DNA from: Blattamonas nauphoetae
Lineage: Eukaryota; Preaxostyla; Oxymonadida
NCBI GenBank assembly: GCA_033064195.1
Contig: JARBJD010000007.1
Location: 558,001 to 622,000, forward strand
Direction: 5' to 3'
DNA length: 64,000 nucleotides
The notes beneath the pieces are model-generated. The model saw nothing but the letters and a program-made list of their open reading frames with translations, was not told where the DNA came from and did no database searches. Shown one piece after another: positions 54,501-64,000 of the stretch. Made by a program: the position numbers and the translations under genes. Positions within the stretch are counted from its first letter, which is position 1, and the number at the start of each line of letters is the position of its first letter.

Positions 54501-57500
54501 CACTTTCACATTCTTCCCTTCAACTCACAGTGTCATGCTCAGTCAGCTCTCTGACCTGACAGGAGGACGAAGTTATCACATCCAATCACGGAAGCAGTTC
54601 ATGGATGCTTTGATGGACGCCATGTTCAGGAGAGCCAACGGCGTGATGAAGAATCTCAAAATCACAATGTCGACAAACCTGAAAGGGACGACGACAGAAA
54701 TCCCGATTGATTGTTGTTTAAACCGTATTGTCTTTTCCGACGAAGATGAAGAAGACAGTAACGAGGAAGATAACGATATCGTGGAGGAGGAAAATATCTC
54801 AACAGAACGTTCAAGCCATCATTCGTCGAACACAGACAGTTCAGTTGACGACAACAGTAGTCTCGTCCGATCTGTCATTTCAGAGTTTGAACCTCGTAAG
54901 AAGAGATCGTCTGACTTTGGACTGAAGAATGGAAGAAAGCGAGCGATGACAGAGCGCGGGAGAAGCAGTCCTAACGATCGTCCTTTTATTGCCAATGGTC
55001 CAATTCCAGTCGAACCAAGATTCTTAAAGAAACAAAACGAATCACAGGCAAAAGATGTCGACACAGAAATCCAGAAAACAGAGCCAGAAAAGACTAAAAC
55101 ACAACAAAAACAAAGATCAAGGGCTGCAACAACCGTCACCAAAGGCCAAGTTGACGCCTCAACAGCATTTTCTCTTGGGACAGGTCCACGAAAACCCAAA
55201 ACTCAAGATAACGAGGCATCGTCAAATGATGAAGACCAAAAGCATCGCCCACTCATTCCTGCACAAAGAAAGCGCGCCAACACTTCTACGTCAAAAATAA
55301 AGATCGATCCAAATAATTCCTTCCTCACCCAAAATCCCCGAAAATCGGAAGAGAAGAAACCCAAAACACGAACAGGAGATGAGACTTTATCAGGATATAG
55401 TGAAGCGGATGATGAAGAAGATGAAAACAAGGAAAACAACGAAGAAAGCGAACACTCAATCGTTTTAGATCAGGGAAAAACTAATGATGAAACTCTCGAA
55501 AACCAATCGGAGTCCGAAACTGACAGCAAACACGACAGCGACATCGAGGATAAACCTGACACCGATCCAAAAGATCAGCACGATATTGCTTCTAGCCATC
55601 ATGGAGACAGTGAATATGAAGACGAACCGATTGACCCACATGTTATTACAATCTCGTCGGTCCATTCTGGTCTCCGTCTGCGGTTTGTTTGGAAGATTGG
55701 GACTTTAGACGAAATCAAAACGATTCACTCTGAACTTTTGGAACAACGGAAGTTAGAAAAACTGAGAAGAGAAGAGGAACAACGACGCATTGACCATATC
55801 TCTTCTTCAGATTCTTCTTCAGATGTTTATTCAGAGTCTGACTCGCATAAATCCTCAAACAAACCAGAAATCCAAAAAGTCCAACCAAAGATCCCTTCTC
55901 CATCCAAGCTCAACAAAGAGGAGAAAGATGACGAAACGGACTCAACGGACATTTCAGATGAGAATGACAACGAAGAAGATTCAGACGATAACAACCGAGT
56001 TGCCTCAACTCCAGTCGTTTCTCCACTCGAAACACCAATCACATCAAAGAAACTGAAACGAGTGAACTCCGCCCGTCAAGATCGACAATCAATCATTGAA
56101 GAACAGCGTCAACGAGCATCAACAACCGTTGTAAAAGGAAGTTCTGCTCCAGACTTCGTGTGGAAACAAAAACAGACAGTGGCTGATCCGCACAGTGCAC
56201 CGGTCGGAGATAAGACCGGAAAGAAATCACCCAACACGTCCATTCTGCCAACACCGTCATCACCATCATCATCGACACCATCAAGCATCAAAATCCCTTC
56301 AGTAACACTCACAGCAGATATCACACCAGCGTCAGAGGATCCATTCAGAACTCCTGTCATTTCTAGACAGAACTCGGCCAGACAGCACCCTCTCTCTCGC
56401 TGTGAGACCCGACGGTCATCTGGTCAATCTGATGACGATGACTCGAGCGCTGATCTTGACCAACAGAACGCTGTCTCTGGAGATGAGAACATTATCTCAT
56501 CCGACGACAAGTCCGAGCAAAGCAAGCCATCATCGGACAAGAACAAAGAACTTCACAAGACCATTCGTCTTCCAGATCCCAAAAACCCCGACGAGACAGA
56601 TTCAAATGCACCGTTGCCAAACGAAGTTGACACCGACGATCTTCTGATCGAAGTTACGATTAAACTGGAATTCGAAGATGTTCTGAACGGAAACGAACCA
56701 ACAACGATTTCTCAAACATGCGTTCTGAACCTCTCTGCTCCAAACAGCCTGGACGACAAGAGCTTGTTCCATGCGGATGTCAAGAAAATGATAGAAATGC
56801 ACGAAACAGCTCGATCAATTCTCTGTGATTACGTAGGGGAGGGAATGGGACTCCAACAGCGAGAACGCTATCAGATGTATCTCAACGAGTTTTGGAATCT
56901 AAAAAATGGGATTGGGTTTTTCGATGTTCAGCATCCAATCGAATATCAGAAGGAGAAAAATGATTGGGAACAAACACCTCAAATGACTAGTCGATCAAAT
57001 CAGAGCTCAATGAAAGATGGAAAGTCAAGAAATGAAGTTGTCTCGCCGCCACTCGGAACTCCGCCGCGCTCCAAATCTCCTCCATCCATCCTCCCAACAC
57101 GAAGATCAAACAAGATAGACAGCAGCGATGATTCATCTTTGGACAGTGAACAATTGTCACAAAATGAAATCCAGAAAGAGTTGTCGAAACAAGAAGACAC
57201 ATTGACAACGGATTCTCCTGTTTCGTTCACTTTATCCAACCTCGAATCATCCATCTCACTGTCATCACAACCAACACTCTCTCCAATCGAAGATGATGGG
57301 CTGACAATGCTTTCACTGTCATCATCCGACTTCTCATACCACACACTCCACCGATCAACTCAAAATCTCGCCAAAACAATAAAGATCGAACGAATGTTGC
57401 TTTCAGAATACTTCCTCATGAGGATGATGGAACTCGGGTTTGTGTGTTTCGGGGCAAGTTGGTATGAAGACGACCCAGAATGGCATTTGAGAGAAGTCGA

Positions 57501-58872
57501 CCGCGCCAGAATCTCAATGGTCTACGAAGACTCGGTTGGGGTGTTGGACAGGAAAGAACAGGAACAGAAGAAAGAAGAAGAAAGAAGAAAGATTTGTGAA
57601 GCCCAAAAGGAAGAAGAGAGAGAACGTCTCGCACGTCAGAAAGCCCTCGAGGAGGACGAATTAAGAAAGAATCAACAATTCAAACTCAACCAAGACGAAC
57701 CTCTCCACGTTGTCGTCACTGAAAACGAAGAAGATGATCCCGAAGACCTCAAACAAGACGCCGAACCAAAGCCAGTCAAAACAAAAGATCCTCGTCCATT
57801 GGCAAGCGGCTTCAAACAACACAGCTGGGAGCCATCACCTATTCCATCACGATCAACGTTCGCTCGCCATCCATGTGTGAATATCACCACAATCATCATA
57901 ATTGCTCTCGTCATCGTCGTTCTTGGATTGAGTGCTTGGATGGGATTCGCTCTCCTCTTTTTCGGGAATGCTCAAAGCGCTCGGAGTGGATTGACAGCAC
58001 ACAAAAGCTATCGTGTCTCACCCACATTCAAATCAACAGACGACATAGGACAAGTTCTGTTCTCGGTGGGCTCAAAAAGACGAACAGCAAAATCGAATCA
58101 GTTGGGTTGCAGTCAATGGAAGAATGGACACGACGACCAACCAGATTGGTGTCTGGCAAACTCAACAATACACTCATCAAACTCACCTCCACAGTCACCA
58201 CGAATTCATGTCACAACGACAACCACTCCCACAACAGAAGAGCATTTTGTTGTTCGTGAAGAAGAGGTCGTTGTATTTGAAGCCAACTTTGGGAATATGT
58301 CAGTCTCAACAGTTGTGGGACATGAAGACGCGGGCAATGTTGTGACTGTTGACTCGACCCTTTCGATCTCAGATGGAATCTCAACCACTCGAATTGAAGG
58401 AGCTGAACTGACCACGAGCACAGTCGATGACGGCGAAACATACTTCACAGTCACTTCCCCAATTATCATGACAGAGTTGTCGGGGATTGTCATACCAGGA
58501 CTCAATAACACAGTTGTGTATCACTATCCACAGCTACACACAATCGCATCCCCAATCGCCACACAGACTCTGATTGTGAAGAACTTCACAAAGTGGAACA
58601 TGCAGCTCAGTGTCTCCCAGGAATATTTGTCGTCGGCAGACTATTTATCGCAATATCTTTCATTTCATACCATTCAGAAGGGAGAGAACAGCATGTTTGA
58701 GAAGTTGGGGTCGTCGATACCGTCTTTTACAATCACATCATCGTTTGACGCAGATTTGGACATTCTGACTCTAAACTTCGACTATGCTGGACATGCCACC
58801 AATGGAGCTATGACAACATTGTCTTTGACAGCAAATCTGCCTGTGCAACCGTCTCAGATTGAATTGAGTTGA
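51537..58872 (+). CDS. Giant vWA-domain membrane protein with disordered repeats (five exons)
   Basis: The exons are 51537-51711, 51759-51789, 51858-51996, 52124-52230 and 52311-58872, giving 2,337 residues. The N-terminal about 220 residues form a von Willebrand A-like domain: VDLVIVLDDTTAMNPSQ (metal-site strand, Asp present), SSFKQTLICLERIVYLLKPD, DRFGLILASEQKNAYIPL and HVSILDSINTAFTIIADARN. A closing vWA strand may be VYTFTFFPSTHSVMLSQLSD near residue 960. Between and after lie highly acidic Ser/Glu/Lys-rich disordered regions with a 33-bp tandem repeat, and a Glu/Arg coil (EQKKEEERRKICEAQKEEER). One membrane segment is near residue 2,012 (TTIIIIALVIVVLGLSAWMG), then a 320-residue Thr/Val-rich beta domain. 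Orientation is uncertain because no signal peptide is visible. Function unknown. Confidence 0.7.
53479..53748 (+). repeat. 33-bp coding tandem repeat (GPKEDEPKPEE), about eight units
   Basis: Within the vWA protein the unit GAAGAAGGTCCCAAAGAGGA followed by TGAACCAAAACCG repeats about eight times in frame, encoding (GPKEDEPKPEE)n with variants SEE, TPEE and DPKED. Long antisense frames here, rich in Phe/Trp/Leu or Ser/Gly, are artefacts of the period. Confidence 0.9.
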
Positions 58873-59073
58873 GTTCAGAACATGATATTCTATCTTTTCT
58901 GCTTTTATTCTCAAGTTTAGTTCATTCTTCATTCTCGTCTTCATTTCCAATCAACAGCTTTATTTTTGTGATAAATGTCTTTTTACGATAACTTTTACTC
59001 AAAACTCTTGATTTAGGTCAAGTCGTACGCTAATTCGTGAGTAGTCTGGATCGATCCAACATTTTTATTTCCA

Positions 59074-61510
59074 ATGACCATCGACTTCCAATACTCGCGA
59101 AAACGGCGAGATTTTGGTATATTTCTTCTATTTCGCAAATTATAACTCGATTTTTCTCTCTTGTTTCTTCTCCATCATGTAATACACAGGAAAACCGTGT
59201 CATTTTTCTCTGACACACGCCACCATTTTATTTGAGGCAAAGCATGAGCCAGATAAAGCTAAAAATTGGATTACCTCCCAAACAGTATCAATTAAGGTGC
59301 AATGCAGTCCCGAGTTCAGCGAACATTCAGTAAACACAGATCACATTCTTCTGAAGTCAAAAGGAATGAACCACATTGAAGGAGCATGGCCAAAAGACAT
59401 TGATCCAAATGAACCAGACCATATGAATATGTTTCGAAGAAAAGTTTGTTTGAACGGTTGATGCTCAGATCTTTTCCTCAATTTAGATTGAAACTGATGA
59501 CAACTACAAAACTCAACTTCGAGCTCTCTCTGACACAGTTGATCATTCGCTCAAGATCAATAATACACTAGATATCTATACAGAGGAGTTTGAAGACTGT
59601 GAGTCTGGTCTCACACTCGAACCACCACAGGCCAATCTTCTCACCGTCCTCAGAGATCCAGAGCATGCACAAAGTCGATTCGTGAATCGTGTCTCTTGGC
59701 ACCCAGAAAATCCTGCAGTCATTGCAGTAGCATACACTGGATTGGAATCTAGGAACATTTCACCTGTCTCATCATCACCTTCTTTCATCTGGGACTTCAA
59801 TCACCAAGACTCGCCAATTGTTCGCGCTTTTCTCATTCACGATTTCTTCAGCACACACTCGCTGGTGCTTCGCCATTATGTTGCACGAAATTCAATCCAA
59901 AAGACGCAAATATTCTCGTTTCTGGATGCACCGATGGTCTTGTTTGTATGTCCCCGATTCTCATGTTATTCTGAACCAAATCGCTATCCTAGCATTTTTC
60001 GATACTCGAAAAGATTCACGCCCCTACGAGACGTCCCCAGTGAATCATTGTCACCGAGATTTTGTCACTGATGTGTACTGGTTAGCTTCAAAAACAGGAA
60101 ATGAAATATGTTCTGTTTCACCAGATTCATTTGCCAAATTTTGGGATGTTCGGAAGCTTTCTGAGCCGTATACAATCATCAAGCTGATAAATAACACGAA
60201 CAATACTCCTGTTGGTGCAACAAGTCTAGATTTTGATCCTCGCTTTGGAGTATGTCAATCTTTCTCCTTCAAATCACTTTCATTGTTTTCTCTCTCAGCC
60301 ATCTAAATTTCTTGTTGGAACTGAACAGGGTCAAGTTCTCTCATGCAATCAAAAAGGGAAAAAGCAAACCGAACAACTTGGCCTGCCATTCTTCGCTCAT
60401 GTTGGTCCTGTGTATGGTGTTTGTAGAAACCCTGCTAACCCGAAATACTTCATTTCGTTTGGAGATGTCTCCGCGAAGATCTGGGTAGATGATGACACCA
60501 CTCCAAAATTGCTCGCAACAGGCGTCCACACAGAGGTAAAGGATAAGGACGCACATGAGCAAAGTAGCCCTCATGGCCCCTCAGCCAATCTTCAACGCAA
60601 ACCTCAATTTGGCGCCCAGCCAGCATCTTTCTCATTCAATTCTCTCTCCTCACCATATGGTACTTCTCCCCACACGTCGTTCCTCGTTAATCCCCCCTCC
60701 TCATCAGGCTATGTGTCTCAATGGGGAGTCCTTCCTCCAAAATATTCTCCATCTCCATTTGCACTTCATTGGTCTCACTCATCGCCAATCCTTTCAACTC
60801 CGTTCATCCCACAACAATTCATTACCTCTGGACAGTGGAGCCCAACCAAGCCAACAATAGCACTTGTCGGTTCTTCAAATGGAAACGTTAGTTTCTGGGA
60901 TGTGGTGACTCAACAAACTCTTCTCCAAGTGAAGGTCCAGACAGCTGGAAGTCGTCAACAACAATTCAAGGAAGTACAGACCATTCAGCACACAAAACAT
61001 CATTCGGGTGTGTTCTTTTCTCCTTTTGACGTTCCAGACCAACGAAAAGATATCGCTTCGTCTGAAACCTCTCGAAACGGAATTTTCCACATTGAAACTC
61101 ATCCATCGGGTCAATTTTTTACGGCTGGATTGGCCGATGGAACAAGTTTATCTTTTCTTCCTCATTCTTTTCCAGCAAATCTTTTCTCACTCTCGTCTGC
61201 TCTTTCTCAACCACGCAATGATGAAAATCGAATCCTGAATGATGCTCTTGATCGAGAAGTACGCAGAGAAGCACAAACAAGTATTATGCTGGATGTATTC
61301 GTGAATACAAACCCAGCAGCCGCAAATATGACACTCCCTCAGATGGGTGGTCTCAGTCCTTTTTCTTCTCGCTCAGAAGTTAAAATCACGCCACAAGTGG
61401 AAAAGGATGATCTCGATGAATATATGGTTGATGAAGAGGAAGTGAGAAGGATGGAACAGGAGTTCTTCGAAAAATTAACAAAGAGCATGGACGAAGAAGA
61501 AATAGATTGA
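59074..61510 (+). CDS. DNAI2: Axonemal outer-arm dynein intermediate chain 2 (six exons)
   Basis: The exons are 59074-59116, 59190-59443, 59487-59819, 59852-59945, 59993-60249 and 60299-61510, giving 730 residues. The N-terminus MTIDFQYSRKRRDFGKPCHF matches the family's conserved FGK.C.F start. VQCSPEFSEHSVNTDHILL, GMNHIEGAWPKDIDPNE and HSLKINNTLDIYTEEFED follow. The WD40 propeller includes NRVSWHPENPAVIAVAY, PKDANILVSGCTDGLVSFFD, TRKDSRPYETSPVNHCHRDF, DSFAKFWDVRKLSEP and KFLVGTEQGQVLSCN, and HVGPVYGVCRNPANPKYFIS is highly diagnostic. The protein anchors dynein heavy and light chains at the base of the outer arm. An unusual Ser/Pro-rich insert of about 90 residues (from HTEVKDKDAHEQSSPHG) splits the propeller after blade five. 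The C-terminal helix (RREAQTSIMLDVF, then an acidic tail) is shorter than in Chlamydomonas IC69. Confidence 0.9.
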
Positions 61511-61595
61511 TTTTATTATTTTGCACTTGTTTTTGTCATATTTCTTCATTTCTGGACAGTTTTGTCAACTATGGACATTTTTTTGAGTTTTGGGT

Positions 61596-63161
61596 ATGAT
61601 CGAGTCAATGTCAGCAGGTGGAGATAAACCAGCAAATCCATTCCTTGCAGGTGGAGTATGCTCCTTTTTCGTCTCTTATTGTCTATATTTCTTTCTTCAT
61701 TTTCTTTTCAACGAATACAGAGCAATCCATTTGCCCAATCATCCAATCCATTCGGAGCACCAGCTGCCAATCCTTTTGGAGCCCCAGCTGCCAATCCATT
61801 CGGAGCCCCTGGCGCTAATCCCTTCGGACAAGGTTAACTTTACCATTTTTCTGACGTTTCTGGAAATAGATCCCGCTCTCAATGCACTTTCAGATATCTT
61901 TCAGAAGAAATTCAAGACACTCATGGGACAGCCCTCTGGCCTCCTTGATGAACTGTCCGGTCCAGTGAAGAGACGTTTGAGAGCTGTCAAGAAGCTCCAA
62001 GATGAATACAACACTGTTGATGACGAATATCTTGACAAAGTCTCTGAACTTGAATTGAAATATGCAGAACAACTCCGCCCACTTTTTGCGAAACTTGCAC
62101 AAATCCAGAAAGGTGAATATGAACCAACCAACGACGAACTCGAGCCATTAAACGAATATCCCCCTGAGAAGGACCCAATGAAAGACAAAGGTATTCCAAT
62201 GGCCAAACGTCCAGATGGTTCAGAACGTGGAGTTCCTGACTACTGGGCAGACGCTCTTGGAAATAATGATTTGGTTAGTTCGTTCATCACTCCAAACGAC
62301 CAGAAGATCCTTCCGTACATGGAAGACCTAATCATCACCACTCAATTCGAAGGAGCTTCAAAACGAACAGATGTTCTTGAATTCGTGTTCAGCGAAAATC
62401 CTTTCTTCTCAAATGATAAGCTCACATTGACTTATGTGACTAAGACGGAACGTAAACCAGGAGGAGTCAGCGAACAACATGATTTCACGGGAACAACAAT
62501 CAACTGGAAAGAAGGTCAAAACCCTGATTCTTATCTGATTGAATGGACGAAGAAGGTCAAACAAAAGGGGAAGAAGGGCAAGAAAGGGCCAGCAAAAGAG
62601 ACCAAACATACCAGAACCTTCAAAGGCCGCTCTTTCTTTGACTTTTTCCGTGGGAAGGAAGCCTGCATTGAACATTTCAAGGATGTTTGCAGCCAAGAAA
62701 GTGATGTTGTGGACGCACTCACAGCGAAACACGACATCAAAGAGGATGACATGGACGAAGCAGAGGATAACGATAAATACGACGACTACCAAAATGAAAA
62801 GATGCTCGTGAGCTTCGATTCCGATATTGAGGAAGTTGAGATGGCCATGGAAGAGGCTCTGGACACAATCGCCAAAGAAATCTACGTCCATTCATACTTG
62901 TGGTTCACAGGCGAAGCAGACAAACTCCGTGGATCACCTGACATGGACGACGATGATAGTGATGATGAGGACGATGATGATATTGATGAGGATAAATTGG
63001 CAGAACTCCTCCAACAACTTCAAGGCGGAAAGAAGGGGAAAGCGAAAAAGAGTGATGATAGTGATGATGATTCAGGTGACGATGACCCGAAAGCAAAGGG
63101 AAAAGGTGGAGGAAAGCAACTCAAGGGCAATGAAGTCCCACAGGAGTGTCAGACTCAGTAG
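61596..63161 (+). CDS. NAP1: Nucleosome assembly protein 1 family, with NPF-repeat N-terminus and CaaX end
   Basis: The exons are 61596-61655, 61721-61832 and 61870-63161, giving 487 residues. The first 60 residues contain repeated NPF units (SNPFAQ, SNPFGAPAANPFGAPAANPF), not usual in this family. The NAP core follows: LPEPVKRRL-like LSGPVKRRLRAVKKLQDEYN, a long dimerisation helix DEYLDKVSELELKYAEQLRP, the nuclear-export-like turn, GVPDYWADALGNNDLVSSFI, KLTLTYVTKTERKPGG, SFFDFFRGKEACIEHFKD (for the FFNFF motif) and an acidic tail of Asp runs. The protein ends PQECQTQ, a CaaX box as in NAP1L1 (CKQQ), so farnesylation is predicted. It is a histone H2A-H2B chaperone in cytoplasm and nucleus. 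ATG 61596 is 85 bp after the DNAI2 stop. Confidence 0.9.
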   Translation: MIESMSAGGDKPANPFLAGGVCSFFVSYCLYFFLHFLFNEYRAIHLPNHPIHSEHQLPILLEPQLPIHSEPLALIPSDKVNFTIFLTFLEIDPALNALSDIFQKKFKTLMGQPSGLLDELSGPVKRRLRAVKKLQDEYNTVDDEYLDKVSELELKYAEQLRPLFAKLAQIQKGEYEPTNDELEPLNEYPPEKDPMKDKGIPMAKRPDGSERGVPDYWADALGNNDLVSSFITPNDQKILPYMEDLIITTQFEGASKRTDVLEFVFSENPFFSNDKLTLTYVTKTERKPGGVSEQHDFTGTTINWKEGQNPDSYLIEWTKKVKQKGKKGKKGPAKETKHTRTFKGRSFFDFFRGKEACIEHFKDVCSQESDVVDALTAKHDIKEDDMDEAEDNDKYDDYQNEKMLVSFDSDIEEVEMAMEEALDTIAKEIYVHSYLWFTGEADKLRGSPDMDDDDSDDEDDDDIDEDKLAELLQQLQGGKKGKAKKSDDSDDDSGDDDPKAKGKGGGKQLKGNEVPQECQTQ

Positions 63162-63318
63162 CTTTCTCTCTGCAGAATTCAATCATTTCATCCAGATAAC
63201 ATCTGATGTATTTTACCTTTAATAACTGGGAAAAAAGTCAATCAAATATTGTGTCGTGTTCGAGTACGAGAAATGACAATTTTCATCCCACATTTCAGAA
63301 AACAACAAATTCAATCCT

Positions 63319-64000
63319 ATGTCAGATACAGAAATGCCTCCCCCTTCCGTCAGAAAGTCCAATTCTTTGTTTGGTGATATTTTCGGTCTGTTCCACATCT
63401 CAAAGAAGTCATTCCGCGTTTTCGATCATTCTGTCATTCATAGGTTGTACCGATGCCGCGACTGCTAAACTCTCGTGCATTGGTGCAGGATACTACTATG
63501 ATCCATATCTCCATCAATTTACAACACTGACCCAAAGCAGATCACGTCTCATCAACCGAGGTACACTTCATCGTTATTATATCATATTTCCAAGGGTATT
63601 TTGCAAGAATATACTCAATCCTCCGATGTGTATCCTCATTTTGCAAAGGAATCCCAGGAAATAAGCAAGTGGTCTTCTTGGGAGCTGGATTTGACTCTTA
63701 TCTTTTCACCATGAAAGTTTCTTCCGTTGTCTTAAGATTTCATAACATATCCCAACCATTTTTTGCATCTATAGGAGGATGATCATCCAGGACTCACATT
63801 ATGGATGGAGGTCGACCTCCCTGAGGTCGTTATGAAGAAAAATGAAATTTATTCACAACATGCCAAGCGAGAGAATTTCTGTATGATGTCGTTCAGTTTA
63901 ATATGCATCTTTTAGCGCGTTACAAGTTAATTTCCGGTGATCTGTTAGATGGTCCTGGCCTTATTCAATCGATGAAAGATGGAGGACTTGATCCTTCGTT
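63319..64000 (+). CDS. LCMT1: Leucine carboxyl methyltransferase (PP2A methyltransferase), 5' part
   Basis: The gene runs off the window. Exons seen are 63319-63373, 63444-63560, 63595-63716, 63775 to about 63882, and 63916 onward. A short Ser/Pro start (MSDTEMPPPSVRKSNSLFG) leads to the family's CTDAATAKLSCIGAGYYYDP, SRSRLINRGYFARIYSILRC, and the SAM-binding strand NKQVVFLGAGFDSYLFTM. TLWMEVDLPEVVMKKNEIY (the family's EvDfp..v..K) and YKLISGDLLDGPGLIQSM follow. The enzyme carboxyl-methylates the C-terminal Leu of the PP2A catalytic subunit and so controls holoenzyme assembly. Intron borders all keep frame (34-70 nt introns). Confidence 0.85.

Noticed and set aside
1-64000. Alternative genetic code (TAA/TAG read as Gln)
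   Set aside because: Well-supported genes end with TAA, TAG and TGA at the expected family C-termini, and none carries in-frame TAA/TAG.

Overview
The window comes from a eukaryotic microbe, most likely an anaerobic oxymonad-type protist (Preaxostyla, Blattamonas- or Monocercomonoides-like). The basis is: many tiny spliceosomal introns (about 25-200 nt, GT..AG with loose 5' sites such as GTATGT, GTTTGT, GTCTG); standard stop codons (TAA, TAG and TGA all close genes, which argues against Streblomastix-type recoding); large low-complexity proteins; a giant beta-helix surface protein with one membrane segment; ciliary genes; and dense DNA transposons. The organism call is inference. No viral or LTR-type element, rRNA, tRNA or CRISPR was recognised.

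Left part, about 1-22,300: a transposon graveyard. A high-copy terminal-inverted-repeat (TIR) family of about 0.6 kb with TAG..CTA ends and 3-bp T-N-A target duplications occurs in at least ten copies. Among them lie a broken mariner-like transposase (7.3-8.1 kb), a broken pogo-like element (9.95-11.44 kb) and, at 9.93-21.97 kb, a nested stack. In that stack one small TIR element is split by an 8.7-kb hAT element with an 8-bp duplication. The hAT transposase gene is itself split by a 4,735-bp TIR element with a 3-bp TCA duplication, and that element carries a decayed host-like beta-helix surface-protein gene. Removing the inner element rejoins the hAT reading frame exactly.

Middle, 22.3-36.5 kb: a six-exon pseudokinase with a SPRY-like C-terminal module; a single-exon 1,920-residue beta-helix membrane protein; a perfect 516-bp inverted duplication carrying two convergent copies of a small secreted protein; a probably myristoylated helical protein; and a seven-exon secreted C69 dipeptidase.

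Right part, 36.5-64 kb: a compact gene-rich stretch. In order it holds an unknown coiled-coil gene, CCDC40 (axonemal 96-nm ruler), an RBJ/DNAJC27-like GTPase, an SMCR8/folliculin-like DENN protein (starts 21 bp apart from the GTPase), a WIP/verprolin-like WH2 protein, two convergent flavodoxin-fold iron-sulfur/FMN reductases, a giant vWA-domain membrane protein with a 33-bp tandem repeat, axonemal dynein intermediate chain DNAI2, nucleosome assembly protein NAP1 with a C-terminal CaaX box, and the start of leucine carboxyl methyltransferase LCMT1, cut by the window edge. CCDC40 and DNAI2 together imply a cell with motile cilia and outer dynein arms. Exon boundaries were worked out by hand from splice sites, frame and family resemblance.
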